Shown here: positions 1 through 6,701 of the stretch, piece after piece
Layout: every line of letters begins with the position of its first letter
Numbering within the stretch: position 1 is the first letter of the stretch
Origin: an uncultured Nitrosomonadales bacterium
Lineage (GTDB): Bacteria; Pseudomonadota; Gammaproteobacteria; Burkholderiales; Gallionellaceae
Assembly (NCBI GenBank): GCA_903934275.1
Contig: CAIZNF010000105.1
Span: forward strand, 1 to 11,432
Reading direction: 5' to 3'
DNA length: 11,432 nt
Notes under the pieces: generated by a model
Databases searched by the model: none
What the model saw: only the letters and a program-made list of their open reading frames with translations
Told to the model about the DNA's origin: nothing
Translations under genes and position numbers: made by a program

Positions 1-41
1 CGCTCACACGGTGACTTTTTTCAAAGTGAATTTGTGTCGCT

Positions 42-1280
42 ATGTATAGAAATGCGCAAATGACGACACATATCCTTCAGCCTCTCCCACTCAAATCGCA
101 AATGGTGAATTTTCAGGTCTCACCGCCGTTGTCGCTGTACATCCACATTCCTTGGTGCGTGCGCAAATGCCCGTATTGCGATTTCAATTCGCATGAAGCG
201 CGCGGTGCGTTTCCCGAAAAGGAATATGTCGCCGCATTGATCCGCGATCTGGAGCTGGCGTTGCCGCTGATCTGGGGGCGCAAGGTTTATACGGTGTTCT
301 TCGGCGGCGGCACGCCCAGCCTGTTGAACGGTGAGAGCGTCGCGGAGATTCTGCGCAACGTGCGCATGTTGCTGCCGCTCGACCTCGGCGCGGAGATCAC
401 GCTGGAGGCCAATCCAGGCACGGTGGAGGCGGCGCGCTTTGCCGCCTACCGCGATGCCGGGGTGAACCGTTTGTCGCTGGGCATCCAGAGTTTTAACGAT
501 GCGCATTTGCAAGCGTTGGGGCGCATTCATACTGCCGATGATGCAAGACGCGCGATCGAGATTGCGCAGCGGCATTTCGACAACATCAATCTCGATTTGA
601 TGTATGCATTGCCCGGTAATAATCAGGACAAAACTCTCGGGCAAACACTGGAGCAAGCATTGCAGGACGTGCAAAACGCGCTGTCATTTGCTCCGCAACA
701 TTTGTCTTGTTATCACCTGACGCTGGAGCCGAATACGCAGTTCCACCTCAATCCGCCTTCGCTGCCGGACGATGACACGAGCAGTAACATGCAGCAGCGC
801 ATCGAAGAATCGCTGGCGGCGCACGGCTATCAGCACTATGAAACATCCGCTTTTGCGCAACCGAATCGCCGCGCCAAACACAACCTCAATTACTGGCAGT
901 TCGGCGATTATCTCGGCATCGGTGCGGGCGCGCACAGCAAGCTGAGCTTCCATGACAAGGTGATTCGCCAGGCGCGCCACAAACAGCCGCAGGCCTACAT
1001 GGAGCAAGTGGCGAAGGGTGCGCCGCCGCACAGCGAGCATGAGGTGCAGCGTGACGAATTGGCATTCGAGTTCATGATGAACGCGCTACGTTTGAATCAA
1101 GGTTTCGCTAGCGTGTTGTTTCAGGAACGCACCAGTCTGCCGTTGCACAATATTCGCCGCGAACTGGAACAGGCAGAGCGGCGCGGCCTGTTATTCCAGG
1201 ATCACCAGCGCATTGCACCGACGCAGCTTGGGCAACGGTTCTTGAATGATTTGCTGGAGATATTTCTGGTGGATAGATAA
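42..1280 (+). CDS. hemW: HemW, heme chaperone (radical SAM, HemN-like family)
   Basis: This is an oxygen-independent coproporphyrinogen oxidase-like radical SAM protein of the HemW branch. Family members bind a 4Fe-4S cluster and heme and are thought to deliver heme to respiratory enzymes rather than to oxidise coproporphyrinogen. The CxxxCxxC cluster motif is at residues 39-46 (CVRKCPYC), followed by DFNSHEA as in HemW; the extra Cys of true HemN (CxxxCxxCxC) is absent. Other family blocks in order are GGGTPSL, EANPGT, NRLSLGIQSF, DLMYALPG and the GIGAGAHS region before the HemN C-terminal domain. The coordinates give the longest frame; an in-frame stop lies at 27-29. ATGs at 60 and 102 are alternatives, and none has a clear Shine-Dalgarno. 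The 102 start puts PPLSLYIHIPWC close to the N-terminus, as is usual in the family. The gene ends 13 bases from the convergent trmB stop. Identity is secure; the start is not. Confidence 0.93.
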   Translation: MYRNAQMTTHILQPLPLKSQMVNFQVSPPLSLYIHIPWCVRKCPYCDFNSHEARGAFPEKEYVAALIRDLELALPLIWGRKVYTVFFGGGTPSLLNGESVAEILRNVRMLLPLDLGAEITLEANPGTVEAARFAAYRDAGVNRLSLGIQSFNDAHLQALGRIHTADDARRAIEIAQRHFDNINLDLMYALPGNNQDKTLGQTLEQALQDVQNALSFAPQHLSCYHLTLEPNTQFHLNPPSLPDDDTSSNMQQRIEESLAAHGYQHYETSAFAQPNRRAKHNLNYWQFGDYLGIGAGAHSKLSFHDKVIRQARHKQPQAYMEQVAKGAPPHSEHEVQRDELAFEFMMNALRLNQGFASVLFQERTSLPLHNIRRELEQAERRGLLFQDHQRIAPTQLGQRFLNDLLEIFLVDR

Positions 1281-1293
1281 AAATCTTGCCCGT

Positions 1294-2004
1294 TCACTTC
1301 CTGTGGAACACCAAATCCCACACCCCATGCCCCAGATTGATGCCGCGTTTCTCGAATTTGGTGAGCGGGCGATAAGCGGGGCGCGCTGCATAATCCGCCA
1401 CCGTGTTCTTCAGCAACGGCTCAGAGCTTAATACCGCCAACACTTGTTCGGCGTAATTCTGCCAGTCGGTGGCAACATGGATGTAGCCGCCGACTTGATC
1501 GGGCTCGGGGTTGGCGGGCTTGAGTTTTTGCACCAGTTGTGCGATGAACGGGGCTTGAATTAAACGGCGTTTGTTGTGACGCGCCTTGTGCCACGGGTCG
1601 GGAAAGAAAATATGCACGCCGTCCAGCGTCGCATCGCCAAGCATGTCGCGCATCACTTCCACGGCATCGTGCCGAATGATGCGGGTGTTGCTGATTTGTT
1701 GAGCTTCAATCAGTTTGAGCAAATTGCCCACGCCGGGAGTATGCACCTCCAGTGCAAGGTAGTCGTTTTCGGGATGCGCGAGTGCGATGGTCGCCGTGCT
1801 GTCACCCATACCGAAACCGATTTCCAGTATCTTCGGCGCGTTGCGCCCGAATGCTTGCGCAAGATCGAGAGGCTGTGCGGAATAGGGAATGCCAAAGCGC
1901 GGCAGCAGCGTGTCGCAGGCGCGTTGCTGCGCGGGTGAGACGCGGCCTTGGCGCAGAACGAAACTGCGGATGTGCCTGTTTTTTAGTTCGGATGAGTTGG
2001 TCAT
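1294..2004 (-). CDS. trmB: tRNA (guanine-N7-)-methyltransferase TrmB
   Basis: This 236-aa protein, of normal family length, uses S-adenosylmethionine to methylate N7 of G46 in the variable loop of tRNAs. The SAM-binding motif I is [10 protein letters not shown] at residues 61-70. The TrmB signature [17 protein letters not shown] is at 133-149, with ATDW at 178-181 and the TKFEKRG substrate-binding block at 215-221. The ATG at 2004 is preferred; an in-frame TTG at 2019 would add five residues but has no better ribosome site. No strong Shine-Dalgarno is visible, which fits translation as a downstream cistron of thiG (84 bases away, same strand). Its end nearly meets hemW, and the 13-base gap leaves no room for a hairpin terminator, so convergent transcripts probably overlap there. 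Confidence 0.95.
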   Translation of the reverse strand: MTNSSELKNRHIRSFVLRQGRVSPAQQRACDTLLPRFGIPYSAQPLDLAQAFGRNAPKILEIGFGMGDSTATIALAHPENDYLALEVHTPGVGNLLKLIEAQQISNTRIIRHDAVEVMRDMLGDATLDGVHIFFPDPWHKARHNKRRLIQAPFIAQLVQKLKPANPEPDQVGGYIHVATDWQNYAEQVLAVLSSEPLLKNTVADYAARPAYRPLTKFEKRGINLGHGVWDLVFHRK

Positions 2005-2023
2005 GACGTTAAAAAACAACGAC

Positions 2024-2080
2024 TGTCCGCAGATTCACGAAGATTTTTTCCCGGTTTTTAATCTGCGTCAATCTGCGAAA
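2024..2080. repeat. Short AATCTGCG tandem/inverted repeat in the thiG-trmB spacer
   Basis: The octamer AATCTGCG occurs at 2060-2067 and again at 2070-2077 with a 10-base period, and its reverse complement CGCAGATT occurs at 2028-2035. The copies can pair across a 24-base loop that contains a T-rich tract. The element fills nearly all of the 84-base spacer between the thiG stop and the trmB start. Similar CGCAGATT-type sequences are, from memory, dispersed in other bacterial genomes, so this may be one copy of an interspersed repeat rather than a regulatory site. It could also act as a weak attenuator inside the operon. Only the repeat pattern itself is directly seen. Confidence 0.45.
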
Positions 2081-2088
2081 GAATGTTT

Positions 2089-2883
2089 TTAGATGCCCGC
2101 CGCATCAATGATGCCGTCTGTCGGCGAACTCGGGCTGGCGCTGTACAGTTTCTTTGGCATGCGCCCGGCAAGATAGGCAGAACGCCCGGCTTCCACCGCC
2201 AGTTTCATCGCGCTGGCCATCAGCACCGGGTGTTGCGCGGCAGCTATAGCGGTGTTCATCAGTACGCCAGCGCAGCCCAGCTCCATCGCAATCGCCGCAT
2301 CCGAAGCGGTGCCGACCCCCGCATCCACGATCACCGGGATGCTGACATGTTCCATGATGAGTTGCAGGTTCCACGGGTTGAGGATACCCATGCCGGAGCC
2401 GATCAGCGAGGCCAGCGGCATGATGGCCACACAACCGATGTCTTCCAGTTGTTTTGCAATGACCGGGTCGTCCGAGGTATAAACCATCACATGGAAGCCT
2501 TCATCCACCAATATTTTTGCGGCGGCAATGGTTTCAATCACGTTTGGATACAACGATTGCGGGTCGCCCAGCACTTCCAGTTTGACCAGGCTGTGCCCTT
2601 CCAATAACTCGCGCGCCAAGCGCAGGGTGCGCACCGCATCGGCGGCGGTGTAGCAACCGGCCGTGTTGGGCAGCAGCGTATATTGCGACGTTGGCAGAAT
2701 TTCCAGCAAGCTGGGTTCGTCGGGGTTCTGCCCGATGTTGCTGCGCCGGATCGCGAAGGTGACAATCTCCGCGCCGCTGGCATCGACCGCTGCTTTGGTC
2801 TCCGCGAAATCCTTGTATTTCCCCGTGCCGACCAGCAGTCTGGAGGAGTAGTTTTTACCTGCGATAACCAAATTTTCGTTCAT
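2089..2883 (-). CDS. thiG: Thiazole synthase ThiG
   Basis: ThiG condenses 1-deoxy-D-xylulose 5-phosphate, dehydroglycine and the sulfur on ThiS thiocarboxylate into the thiazole phosphate half of thiamine. The 264-aa length is normal for this TIM-barrel enzyme. Landmarks are [11 protein letters not shown] near the N-terminus, LLPNTAGC at 70-77, the Schiff-base lysine in LVKLEVLGD (K101 by family comparison), [25 protein letters not shown], the phosphate-binding [13 protein letters not shown] stretch and MNTAIAAA. The ATG at 2883 has a good AAGGA site about seven bases upstream, so this start is well supported. It lies downstream of thiS on the same strand, with 139 bases between that hold a palindromic repeat; the two probably form one transcript with trmB. 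Confidence 0.96.
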   Translation of the reverse strand: MNENLVIAGKNYSSRLLVGTGKYKDFAETKAAVDASGAEIVTFAIRRSNIGQNPDEPSLLEILPTSQYTLLPNTAGCYTAADAVRTLRLARELLEGHSLVKLEVLGDPQSLYPNVIETIAAAKILVDEGFHVMVYTSDDPVIAKQLEDIGCVAIMPLASLIGSGMGILNPWNLQLIMEHVSIPVIVDAGVGTASDAAIAMELGCAGVLMNTAIAAAQHPVLMASAMKLAVEAGRSAYLAGRMPKKLYSASPSSPTDGIIDAAGI

Positions 2884-2949
2884 GTTTTTTCCTTATTCAT
2901 GCAGTTGCAATTTATTTGTTAGCTTAATTCCAATTTAGAAGTATATTTT

Positions 2950-3001
2950 CGTAGGGCGGACACTGCCCGCCGAATCAGGCTGGGACATAGCCCGACCTAC
3001 G
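2950..3001. repeat. Imperfect GC-rich palindromic intergenic element between thiS and thiG
   Basis: The element begins CGTAGGGCGG and ends CCGACCTACG, which are near-exact reverse complements, so the whole 52 bases can fold into a cruciform or long hairpin. Each half also has its own small stem: GGCGG with CCGCC at the left, and GGG with CCC around ACATAG at the right. This two-hairpin layout between genes of one operon resembles REP-like elements of Proteobacteria. On the minus strand it would lie in the thiS-thiG mRNA and could stabilise the upstream message or reduce expression of thiG. It lacks a following T-run on either strand, so I do not call it an intrinsic terminator. A second copy is not present in this window. 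Confidence 0.6.
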
Positions 3002-3022
3002 GATTGTTGGGCACTTGAAATG

Positions 3023-3226
3023 TTAACCTCCACCCACCGCCACTACTACTTCCAGCTTATCCCCATCCGCCAGTTGTTCTGTGGCAAACAAACTGCGCGG
3101 CACGATCTCGCCGTTGCGCTCCAATGCGACGCGTTTGCCGGTCAAGCCCATCTCTTCGATGAAAGCGGCAACGCTGGTGGCATCTGAAAATTGGCGCGCC
3201 ACGCCGTTAACATTAACATCAATCAA
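3023..3226 (-). CDS. thiS: Sulfur carrier protein ThiS
   Basis: ThiS is a small ubiquitin-like (beta-grasp) protein. Its C-terminal glycine is adenylated and turned into a thiocarboxylate that supplies sulfur to ThiG. The protein ends in VVVAVGGG, giving the required terminal Gly-Gly, and contains the NGEIVPR block common in ThiS. There is no ATG at the right place. Two in-frame TTG codons are possible: 3232 (69 aa) and 3226 (67 aa). The GGA of GCGGAAAA lies only three bases before the first TTG but nine before the second, so I chose 3226; the resulting MIDVNVNG start also fits the family length. It is followed by thiG on the same strand and lies only about 40 bases from the divergent tRNA gene, which leaves no space for a thiamine riboswitch. 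Confidence 0.9.
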   Translation of the reverse strand: MIDVNVNGVARQFSDATSVAAFIEEMGLTGKRVALERNGEIVPRSLFATEQLADGDKLEVVVAVGGG

Positions 3227-3269
3227 TTTCAATTTTCCGCTTAGTTACGGTAAGATGCGATGCTAACAC

Positions 3270-3343
3270 GCGGGTGTAGTTCAATGGTAGAACGGCAGCT
3301 TCCCAAGCTGCATACGAGGGTTCGATCCCCTTCACCCGCTCCA
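3270..3343 (+). tRNA. tRNA-Gly (anticodon CCC)
   Basis: This 74-base cloverleaf includes an encoded CCA tail. The acceptor stem pairs GCGGGTG with CACCCGC, the discriminator base is T, and the D-arm contains the AGTTCAATGGTAGAAC pattern. The anticodon stem is GCAGC/GCTGC with loop TTCCCAA, giving anticodon CCC, which reads GGG. The T-arm carries GGTTCGATCC. The sequence closely resembles Escherichia coli glyU. It is transcribed away from thiS; a possible -10 (TAAGAT, 3251-3256) lies just upstream, but I see no good -35. No terminator with a T-run is visible before the convergent metalloprotease gene that ends 25 bases downstream. Confidence 0.97.
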
Positions 3344-3368
3344 TATTCGCTCTCGTGTTCTTGATGCG

Positions 3369-4196
3369 CTATGGTTTGATGCGATACAGTCGCTGCTCCA
3401 GCGTCTTGCCTTTCACCGTGTCGAAGCGTTCGTCCATCGCTGCTCCCAGCTTGCCCAAGCGGTCGTCTGGATGCGGGTGGGTCTTGAACAGCAGCGCCAC
3501 ATCGCCGTCGTCCTTGGCGAAATGGCCGATCTGTTGCAGCACTGCAGGCAGGCCGAACGAGTCGTAGCCCGCGCGCGTGGCGAGCACCACGGCGATACGG
3601 TCGGCTTCGAATTCCGCCTCCTTGTCCAGCGAGCGTGACACGATTTCCGCGCCGCTGCCGATCAGCCCCTGCAACTGGTCGTTGCCGCCGACATTTTTGG
3701 CGACCAGCTTGCTGCCCAGGTCGAGCAGCTTGCCTTGCTGCAATATTTTCAGGTGGTGCTGGCGGATTACGTGACCGACCTCGTGCGCCAGCACTCCGGC
3801 CAGTTCGGCCTCGCTCTGCAACATGCGGTACAGGCCGCGCGTGACGAAAATATAGCCGCCGGGCGTGGCGAATGCGTTCACGTCGTTCGACTCGATCACG
3901 CCGAAATGCCATGACAACTCGGGCCGTTCGCTCTGGTCGGCAACCCAGCGGCCGATGCTGTTGACGTATTTTTGCAGCTTTGCATCCTTGACCAGTGGCG
4001 CAGCACCGAGCAGGTTTCCGGCGATCTGTCGCCCGATGGCGGTTTCCTCTTCGACTGAAGTGGCTGACTTGCCTGTCACTTGTTGCTGCACATTCTGCTT
4101 CAGCGCCTTCAGCAATTCCTGCTCGAACGGATTTGCGCCCCATGCCGTCGTGGAGAGCAGCGCCAGCAGCAAAATCCATAATATTCTGTGGTTCAT
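3369..4196 (-). CDS. Exported M48-family zinc metalloprotease
   Basis: The 275-aa protein has a classic signal peptide (residues 1-20, hydrophobic ILWILLLALLSTTAWG, likely cut before ANPF), so it should act in the periplasm. The zinc site is HEVGH at 138-142, with the third ligand in the ExxxD motif EFEAD (E195) at 195-199, as in M48 peptidases. The NAFATPGGYIFVTRGL block at 108-122 and THPHPDDR at 239-246 are also typical. Relatives such as BepA/LoiP-type proteases degrade or help fold outer-membrane proteins; whether this one does is inferred. There are no TPR repeats, so it is a short form unlike BepA. The start at 4196 is fixed by AGGGAGA at 4202-4208 and by the signal peptide. It is the last gene of a three-gene operon after the SH3 and CHASE2 proteins. 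Confidence 0.92.
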   Translation of the reverse strand: MNHRILWILLLALLSTTAWGANPFEQELLKALKQNVQQQVTGKSATSVEEETAIGRQIAGNLLGAAPLVKDAKLQKYVNSIGRWVADQSERPELSWHFGVIESNDVNAFATPGGYIFVTRGLYRMLQSEAELAGVLAHEVGHVIRQHHLKILQQGKLLDLGSKLVAKNVGGNDQLQGLIGSGAEIVSRSLDKEAEFEADRIAVVLATRAGYDSFGLPAVLQQIGHFAKDDGDVALLFKTHPHPDDRLGKLGAAMDERFDTVKGKTLEQRLYRIKP

Positions 4197-4201
4197 GGCG
4201 A

Positions 4202-4208
4202 TCTCCCT
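4202..4208 (-). promoter_or_regulatory. Shine-Dalgarno for the M48 protease, overlapping the SH3 gene stop
   Basis: On the minus strand AGGGAGA sits five bases before the ATG at 4196 and overlaps two bases of the TAG stop codon (4207-4209) of the upstream SH3 gene. It decides the start of the protease: the longer frame reaching 4265 would run through the SH3 coding region and lose the N-terminal signal peptide. The arrangement suggests translation by re-initiation or coupling. Confidence 0.75.
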
Positions 4209-4704
4209 ATTTTGGCGCGGCAAGGTAATCGAATGGGCGCGCCGCGAGCTTTCCCTGAGCGGCAAATTTCGCCGCCTCGGATTTGCTGCTGGCGTAGGAT
4301 TCGGCGCGATTCAATTCTTCCGGATCGAACTTGGCCGCTTTCAATTCTTCCTCATTCAGTCCGCGAATACCGGTGGTTGCTACTACTTTACCGGTTCCGG
4401 CACGTCCCGAGGATAGAGCGAGTAGTCCGCCAGCATCGCCGGATCCCTTCCGTGCATCACCTTTGCGGATGCTCAGCATGCGCACCCAGCCCTTGCCCTT
4501 GGCACTGTTCACTTGCATCCAGCCCCCGTCCTTCTTGAGGATATCCACCTTGTCGCCGACTGCCAGCTTCGCCACAGTCCTGGCATCGCGGAACGGCTCC
4601 ACCTTGAGTTCGTCGATTTTTAGCGCCGTACCGCTCTCGGTGGCGTGCAACACGTTACTGAGCAGTAACGCACAAAATATAAAGCTGAGCCTTATGGTTT
4701 TCAT
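4207..4704 (-). CDS. Exported SH3-domain protein, operon partner of the M48 protease
   Basis: This is a 165-aa protein of unknown exact role. Residues 1-21 form a signal peptide (IRLSFIFCALLLSNVLHA); the Cys at 11 lies in the hydrophobic core and is not a lipobox, so it is probably a soluble periplasmic protein. Residues ~28-80 fit a bacterial SH3 fold: LKVEPFRDARTVAKLAVGD, then VDILKKDGGWMQV and GKGWVRMLSI. Such domains often bind peptidoglycan peptides or proteins. A Gly/Ser-rich linker (~86-105) leads to a C-terminal block, TTGIRGLNEEELKAAKF to FAAQGKLAARPF, which I believe is conserved in similar betaproteobacterial proteins. The start ATG overlaps the CHASE2 gene stop (ATGA, 4701-4704), with AGGAGA ten bases upstream. 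A role as adaptor or substrate receptor for the protease is inferred from the operon only. Confidence 0.85.
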   Translation of the reverse strand: MKTIRLSFIFCALLLSNVLHATESGTALKIDELKVEPFRDARTVAKLAVGDKVDILKKDGGWMQVNSAKGKGWVRMLSIRKGDARKGSGDAGGLLALSSGRAGTGKVVATTGIRGLNEEELKAAKFDPEELNRAESYASSKSEAAKFAAQGKLAARPFDYLAAPK

Positions 4705-6410
4705 GTTGATTTTTTCTCCTGTTTGTTCCATTCCAGCAAGGCCTCGGCAAACATTACGCGCCAGCCGTCGCGCGCCGCGTTACCCCCGGCGAGATGCCCG
4801 TGATAAACGAAGTGGCTGGCCGCATTATCAGGCTGGGCGAGATGGCGGCGCAATATTTTTGGCAACGCGGCCAGTGCCGCTTCGATGTCGCGCCGGATTG
4901 CCGCTTGCGCTTCGGCATCCTGTGCCTCGGCGACCCACGAGACCGCCAGTGTGTTCTCGAACAGATTCCACAAGCCTTTTTGTTCACCGGCCAAAGCTTC
5001 CACGCTCTTGGTGGCTTGTCCAGACTTTTCCAACCCGTGGCGAATCTTTCCCAGCACGGCAGGACGGATCACATTGCGTTCACTGTCGAGACGAATCAGC
5101 AACAGCGTGGCTTGCAGCTCGCCGCTACACGCCGCTGCCGCGCGCACCATATTTTGCTCCAGAGCCTTGCCGGTCGCCATCGCATACAAGCGGGCTAGCG
5201 TGAAGAACGCCAGTCCTACTGTCACCGGGCCGGTGAGATTGATATAGGTGTTGGTGAAGTTGATGCTGGCATAGCTGATACCGATCAGGATGAATTGCGA
5301 CAGGCCAAATATCTGATCAATTTTGTCGCGTCCGGCATCGCGATAAAAACCCCATGCCGTCAGCCACACGATAGATAGTGTGATCAGCAGATACCACAGC
5401 CGCCCTTCGGGAAAACGCAGCGCATCGCCATGCTTGAAGTTGTCGATTGCCGTGGCCAGTATCTCCACGCCGGGATGCATTTTGTTCATCGGTGTCGCCT
5501 TGATGTCGAACAGGCTCGGTGCGGTGGAACCGATGATGACGATCTTATTTTTGAACTCGTCCGGCGGGCGTTTTTTGTCTTTGCTGCCCATGTCGGTGAA
5601 CACGTCGCTGAAACTGGCGTAGCGGTAGGTGAATGGCTGTCCGCGCCAGTTGAGCAATACCTGCTGCGCGGCAGGCTCGCTCCAGCCCAATTCGCGGGCG
5701 ATGCGCGTAGGCAACGAAGGCAGTGCCCAGCCGTAGTCCTCGCTGTAAACGCTGTAGCGTCGCGCCACACCGTCGCCATCCGGGTAGATATTGTGCAGGC
5801 CGAGCCGCCCACCGTCGAGCACGGATTGAAAGTGCGGCAACACCATCGCCACGGTTGCATCGGCATCCGGCTGTGCGCCGGGCAACGGCCTGGCACCGGG
5901 AATCATCGACGGTTTGATCTGGCTCAACTTGTCGCTGGCGGGATCAAGCCTCAGTATGGGGAAAAAAGTGTTGCGGGTGGTAGCGATGGCGGCGTTGAAA
6001 TAGACATCGCTGTCCGGGTTGTACACATCCGCATCGCTGAACAAAATGTCAAACACCACCGCTTTCGGCTGCTGTTTTTCTATCTGCTCGACAAATTCAC
6101 CCAGTACCTGGCGCGGCCACGGCCAGCGTCCATAGTCCTGCGCCATTGCCGCGAGGCTGGCCTCGTTGATGTCCACAATGACGATGTCTGGATCGGCTTT
6201 CGGCACCACGATGCGATAGCGCACCATCATGTCGAATGCCGATTGGCGCATTTCGCCAGTGAAATGCAGCACCGTAGTGTCGAGCACCGCGAATACGCTG
6301 AACAGCCCGGCGAGGTAAAGATAGAAGCTATGCTTCAACAGCCGAGCGAATCGTTCGGCGAGATGCAAGTGCGCCTTCTGCAGGCGGCTTACGAGGGTTT
6401 TCCAAGTCAT
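4701..6410 (-). CDS. CHASE2-domain membrane sensor with a degenerate cyclase-like C-terminal domain
   Basis: The 569-aa protein has the CHASE2 layout: one transmembrane segment at ~29-50, a large periplasmic sensor region at ~51-335, then three membrane segments at ~338-355, ~368-385 and ~393-412. Typical CHASE2 blocks are DIVIVDINEASLAAM with GRWPWPR (75-100), KAVVFDILFS (116-125), and VIIGSTAPSLFDIKATP with MHPGVEILATAIDN (291-324). The ligand of CHASE2 is not known. The cytoplasmic tail (413-569) has no GGDEF, kinase or phosphatase motifs. Its order of strands and helices resembles a class III nucleotidyl cyclase core: TLLLIRLDSE, then LFENTLAVSW where cyclases have a GD metal site, then HFVYHGHLAGGN where they have IhtGevvaGN. 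The metal Asp is replaced and the end of the domain is missing, so it is probably not catalytic. It is the first gene of the operon with SH3 and M48. Confidence 0.85.
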   Translation of the reverse strand: MTWKTLVSRLQKAHLHLAERFARLLKHSFYLYLAGLFSVFAVLDTTVLHFTGEMRQSAFDMMVRYRIVVPKADPDIVIVDINEASLAAMAQDYGRWPWPRQVLGEFVEQIEKQQPKAVVFDILFSDADVYNPDSDVYFNAAIATTRNTFFPILRLDPASDKLSQIKPSMIPGARPLPGAQPDADATVAMVLPHFQSVLDGGRLGLHNIYPDGDGVARRYSVYSEDYGWALPSLPTRIARELGWSEPAAQQVLLNWRGQPFTYRYASFSDVFTDMGSKDKKRPPDEFKNKIVIIGSTAPSLFDIKATPMNKMHPGVEILATAIDNFKHGDALRFPEGRLWYLLITLSIVWLTAWGFYRDAGRDKIDQIFGLSQFILIGISYASINFTNTYINLTGPVTVGLAFFTLARLYAMATGKALEQNMVRAAAACSGELQATLLLIRLDSERNVIRPAVLGKIRHGLEKSGQATKSVEALAGEQKGLWNLFENTLAVSWVAEAQDAEAQAAIRRDIEAALAALPKILRRHLAQPDNAASHFVYHGHLAGGNAARDGWRVMFAEALLEWNKQEKKST

Positions 6411-6444
6411 ACATCATCCATTGCGCATGAAGCGCAGTAGCCTC

Positions 6445-6473
6445 ATGTTAACAAATGATTTGATTGGCCACAA
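6445..6473 (-). promoter_or_regulatory. Possible sigma70-type promoter of the CHASE2-SH3-M48 operon
   Basis: Read on the minus strand, TTGTGG (6468-6473) is followed by a 17-base spacer and TAACAT (6445-6450). Three of six -35 and four of six -10 positions match consensus with ideal spacing. It lies 34 bases before the CHASE2 start codon. Matches of this quality occur by chance, so this is a candidate only. Confidence 0.3.
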
Positions 6474-6643
6474 AAAATGAAATAAAGGAATACTTGCCCT
6501 CTATTCAGCTTATTACAAGTTTTGTGATACCCGATAATCGCCCGAAGTAAATTCCCGTTATAGCGTGCTGTTAACCTGCGCTGCGGAAATTTTATACGGT
6601 GATGCCATGTTTGATGCAACAACCTCATTTGTTCTGCCCGTAT

Positions 6644-6657
6644 TCTCTTTGAAGAGA
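6644..6657. promoter_or_regulatory. Perfect palindrome upstream of the diguanylate cyclase gene
   Basis: TCTCTT, two bases, then AAGAGA form a perfect six-base-arm inverted repeat ending 44 bases before the DGC start codon. It could be an operator half-site pair or a small 5' leader structure. It is not followed by a T-run and so is not a terminator. Function is unknown. Confidence 0.3.
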
Positions 6658-6701
6658 CAGGGCGAAGCTGTTGCTCCAGCGCGGGAAGATTTTGTTGAAC
6701 C

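Larger units (their letters stand above)
6411..6701. other. Divergent intergenic region between the CHASE2 operon and the diguanylate cyclase gene
   Basis: This 291-base AT-richer gap must hold the start signals of both transcription units. I see a possible minus-strand promoter (6445-6473), a split inverted repeat ACTTG/CAAGT (6492-6496 and 6516-6520, 19 bases apart), a GATAAT -10-like hexamer at 6533-6538 without a convincing -35, and a 14-base palindrome at 6644-6657. No open frame with a ribosome site or RNA gene could be supported within it. Confidence 0.6.

Noticed and set aside
1..41. Small TCAC-ACG-GTGA hairpin followed by a T-tract at the left edge, as a terminator of an upstream gene
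   Set aside because: The stem is only four base pairs and the upstream gene is outside the window.
3227..3269. Thiamine (TPP) riboswitch upstream of thiS
   Set aside because: Only about 40 bases separate thiS from the divergent tRNA, too short for the element, and no CUGAGA-type core is seen.
3270..3343. tRNA 3' end as an integration (att) site
   Set aside because: No repeat of the tRNA 3' end, integrase or foreign-looking gene is present nearby.
3241..4179. Minus-strand open frame of 312 aa running across the M48 gene and the tRNA
   Set aside because: It reads another frame of the protease gene and then the antisense of tRNA-Gly, a common false prediction.
4331..5203. Plus-strand open frame of 290 aa across the SH3 gene and the CHASE2 3' part
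   Set aside because: It is antisense to two coupled genes, with low-complexity Ser/Pro/Arg content and no recognisable domain.
5430..6440. Long plus-strand open frame (336 aa) opposite the CHASE2 gene
   Set aside because: It is fully antisense to a well-supported gene, has no family motifs and its composition (Arg, His, Gln, Val-rich) is that of a mirrored GC-rich gene.
6515..6537. ACAAGTTT followed by CCCGATAA, resembling a sigma28 promoter
   Set aside because: The spacer is only 7 bases instead of about 11, and the nearest downstream gene is a cyclase 165 bases away.
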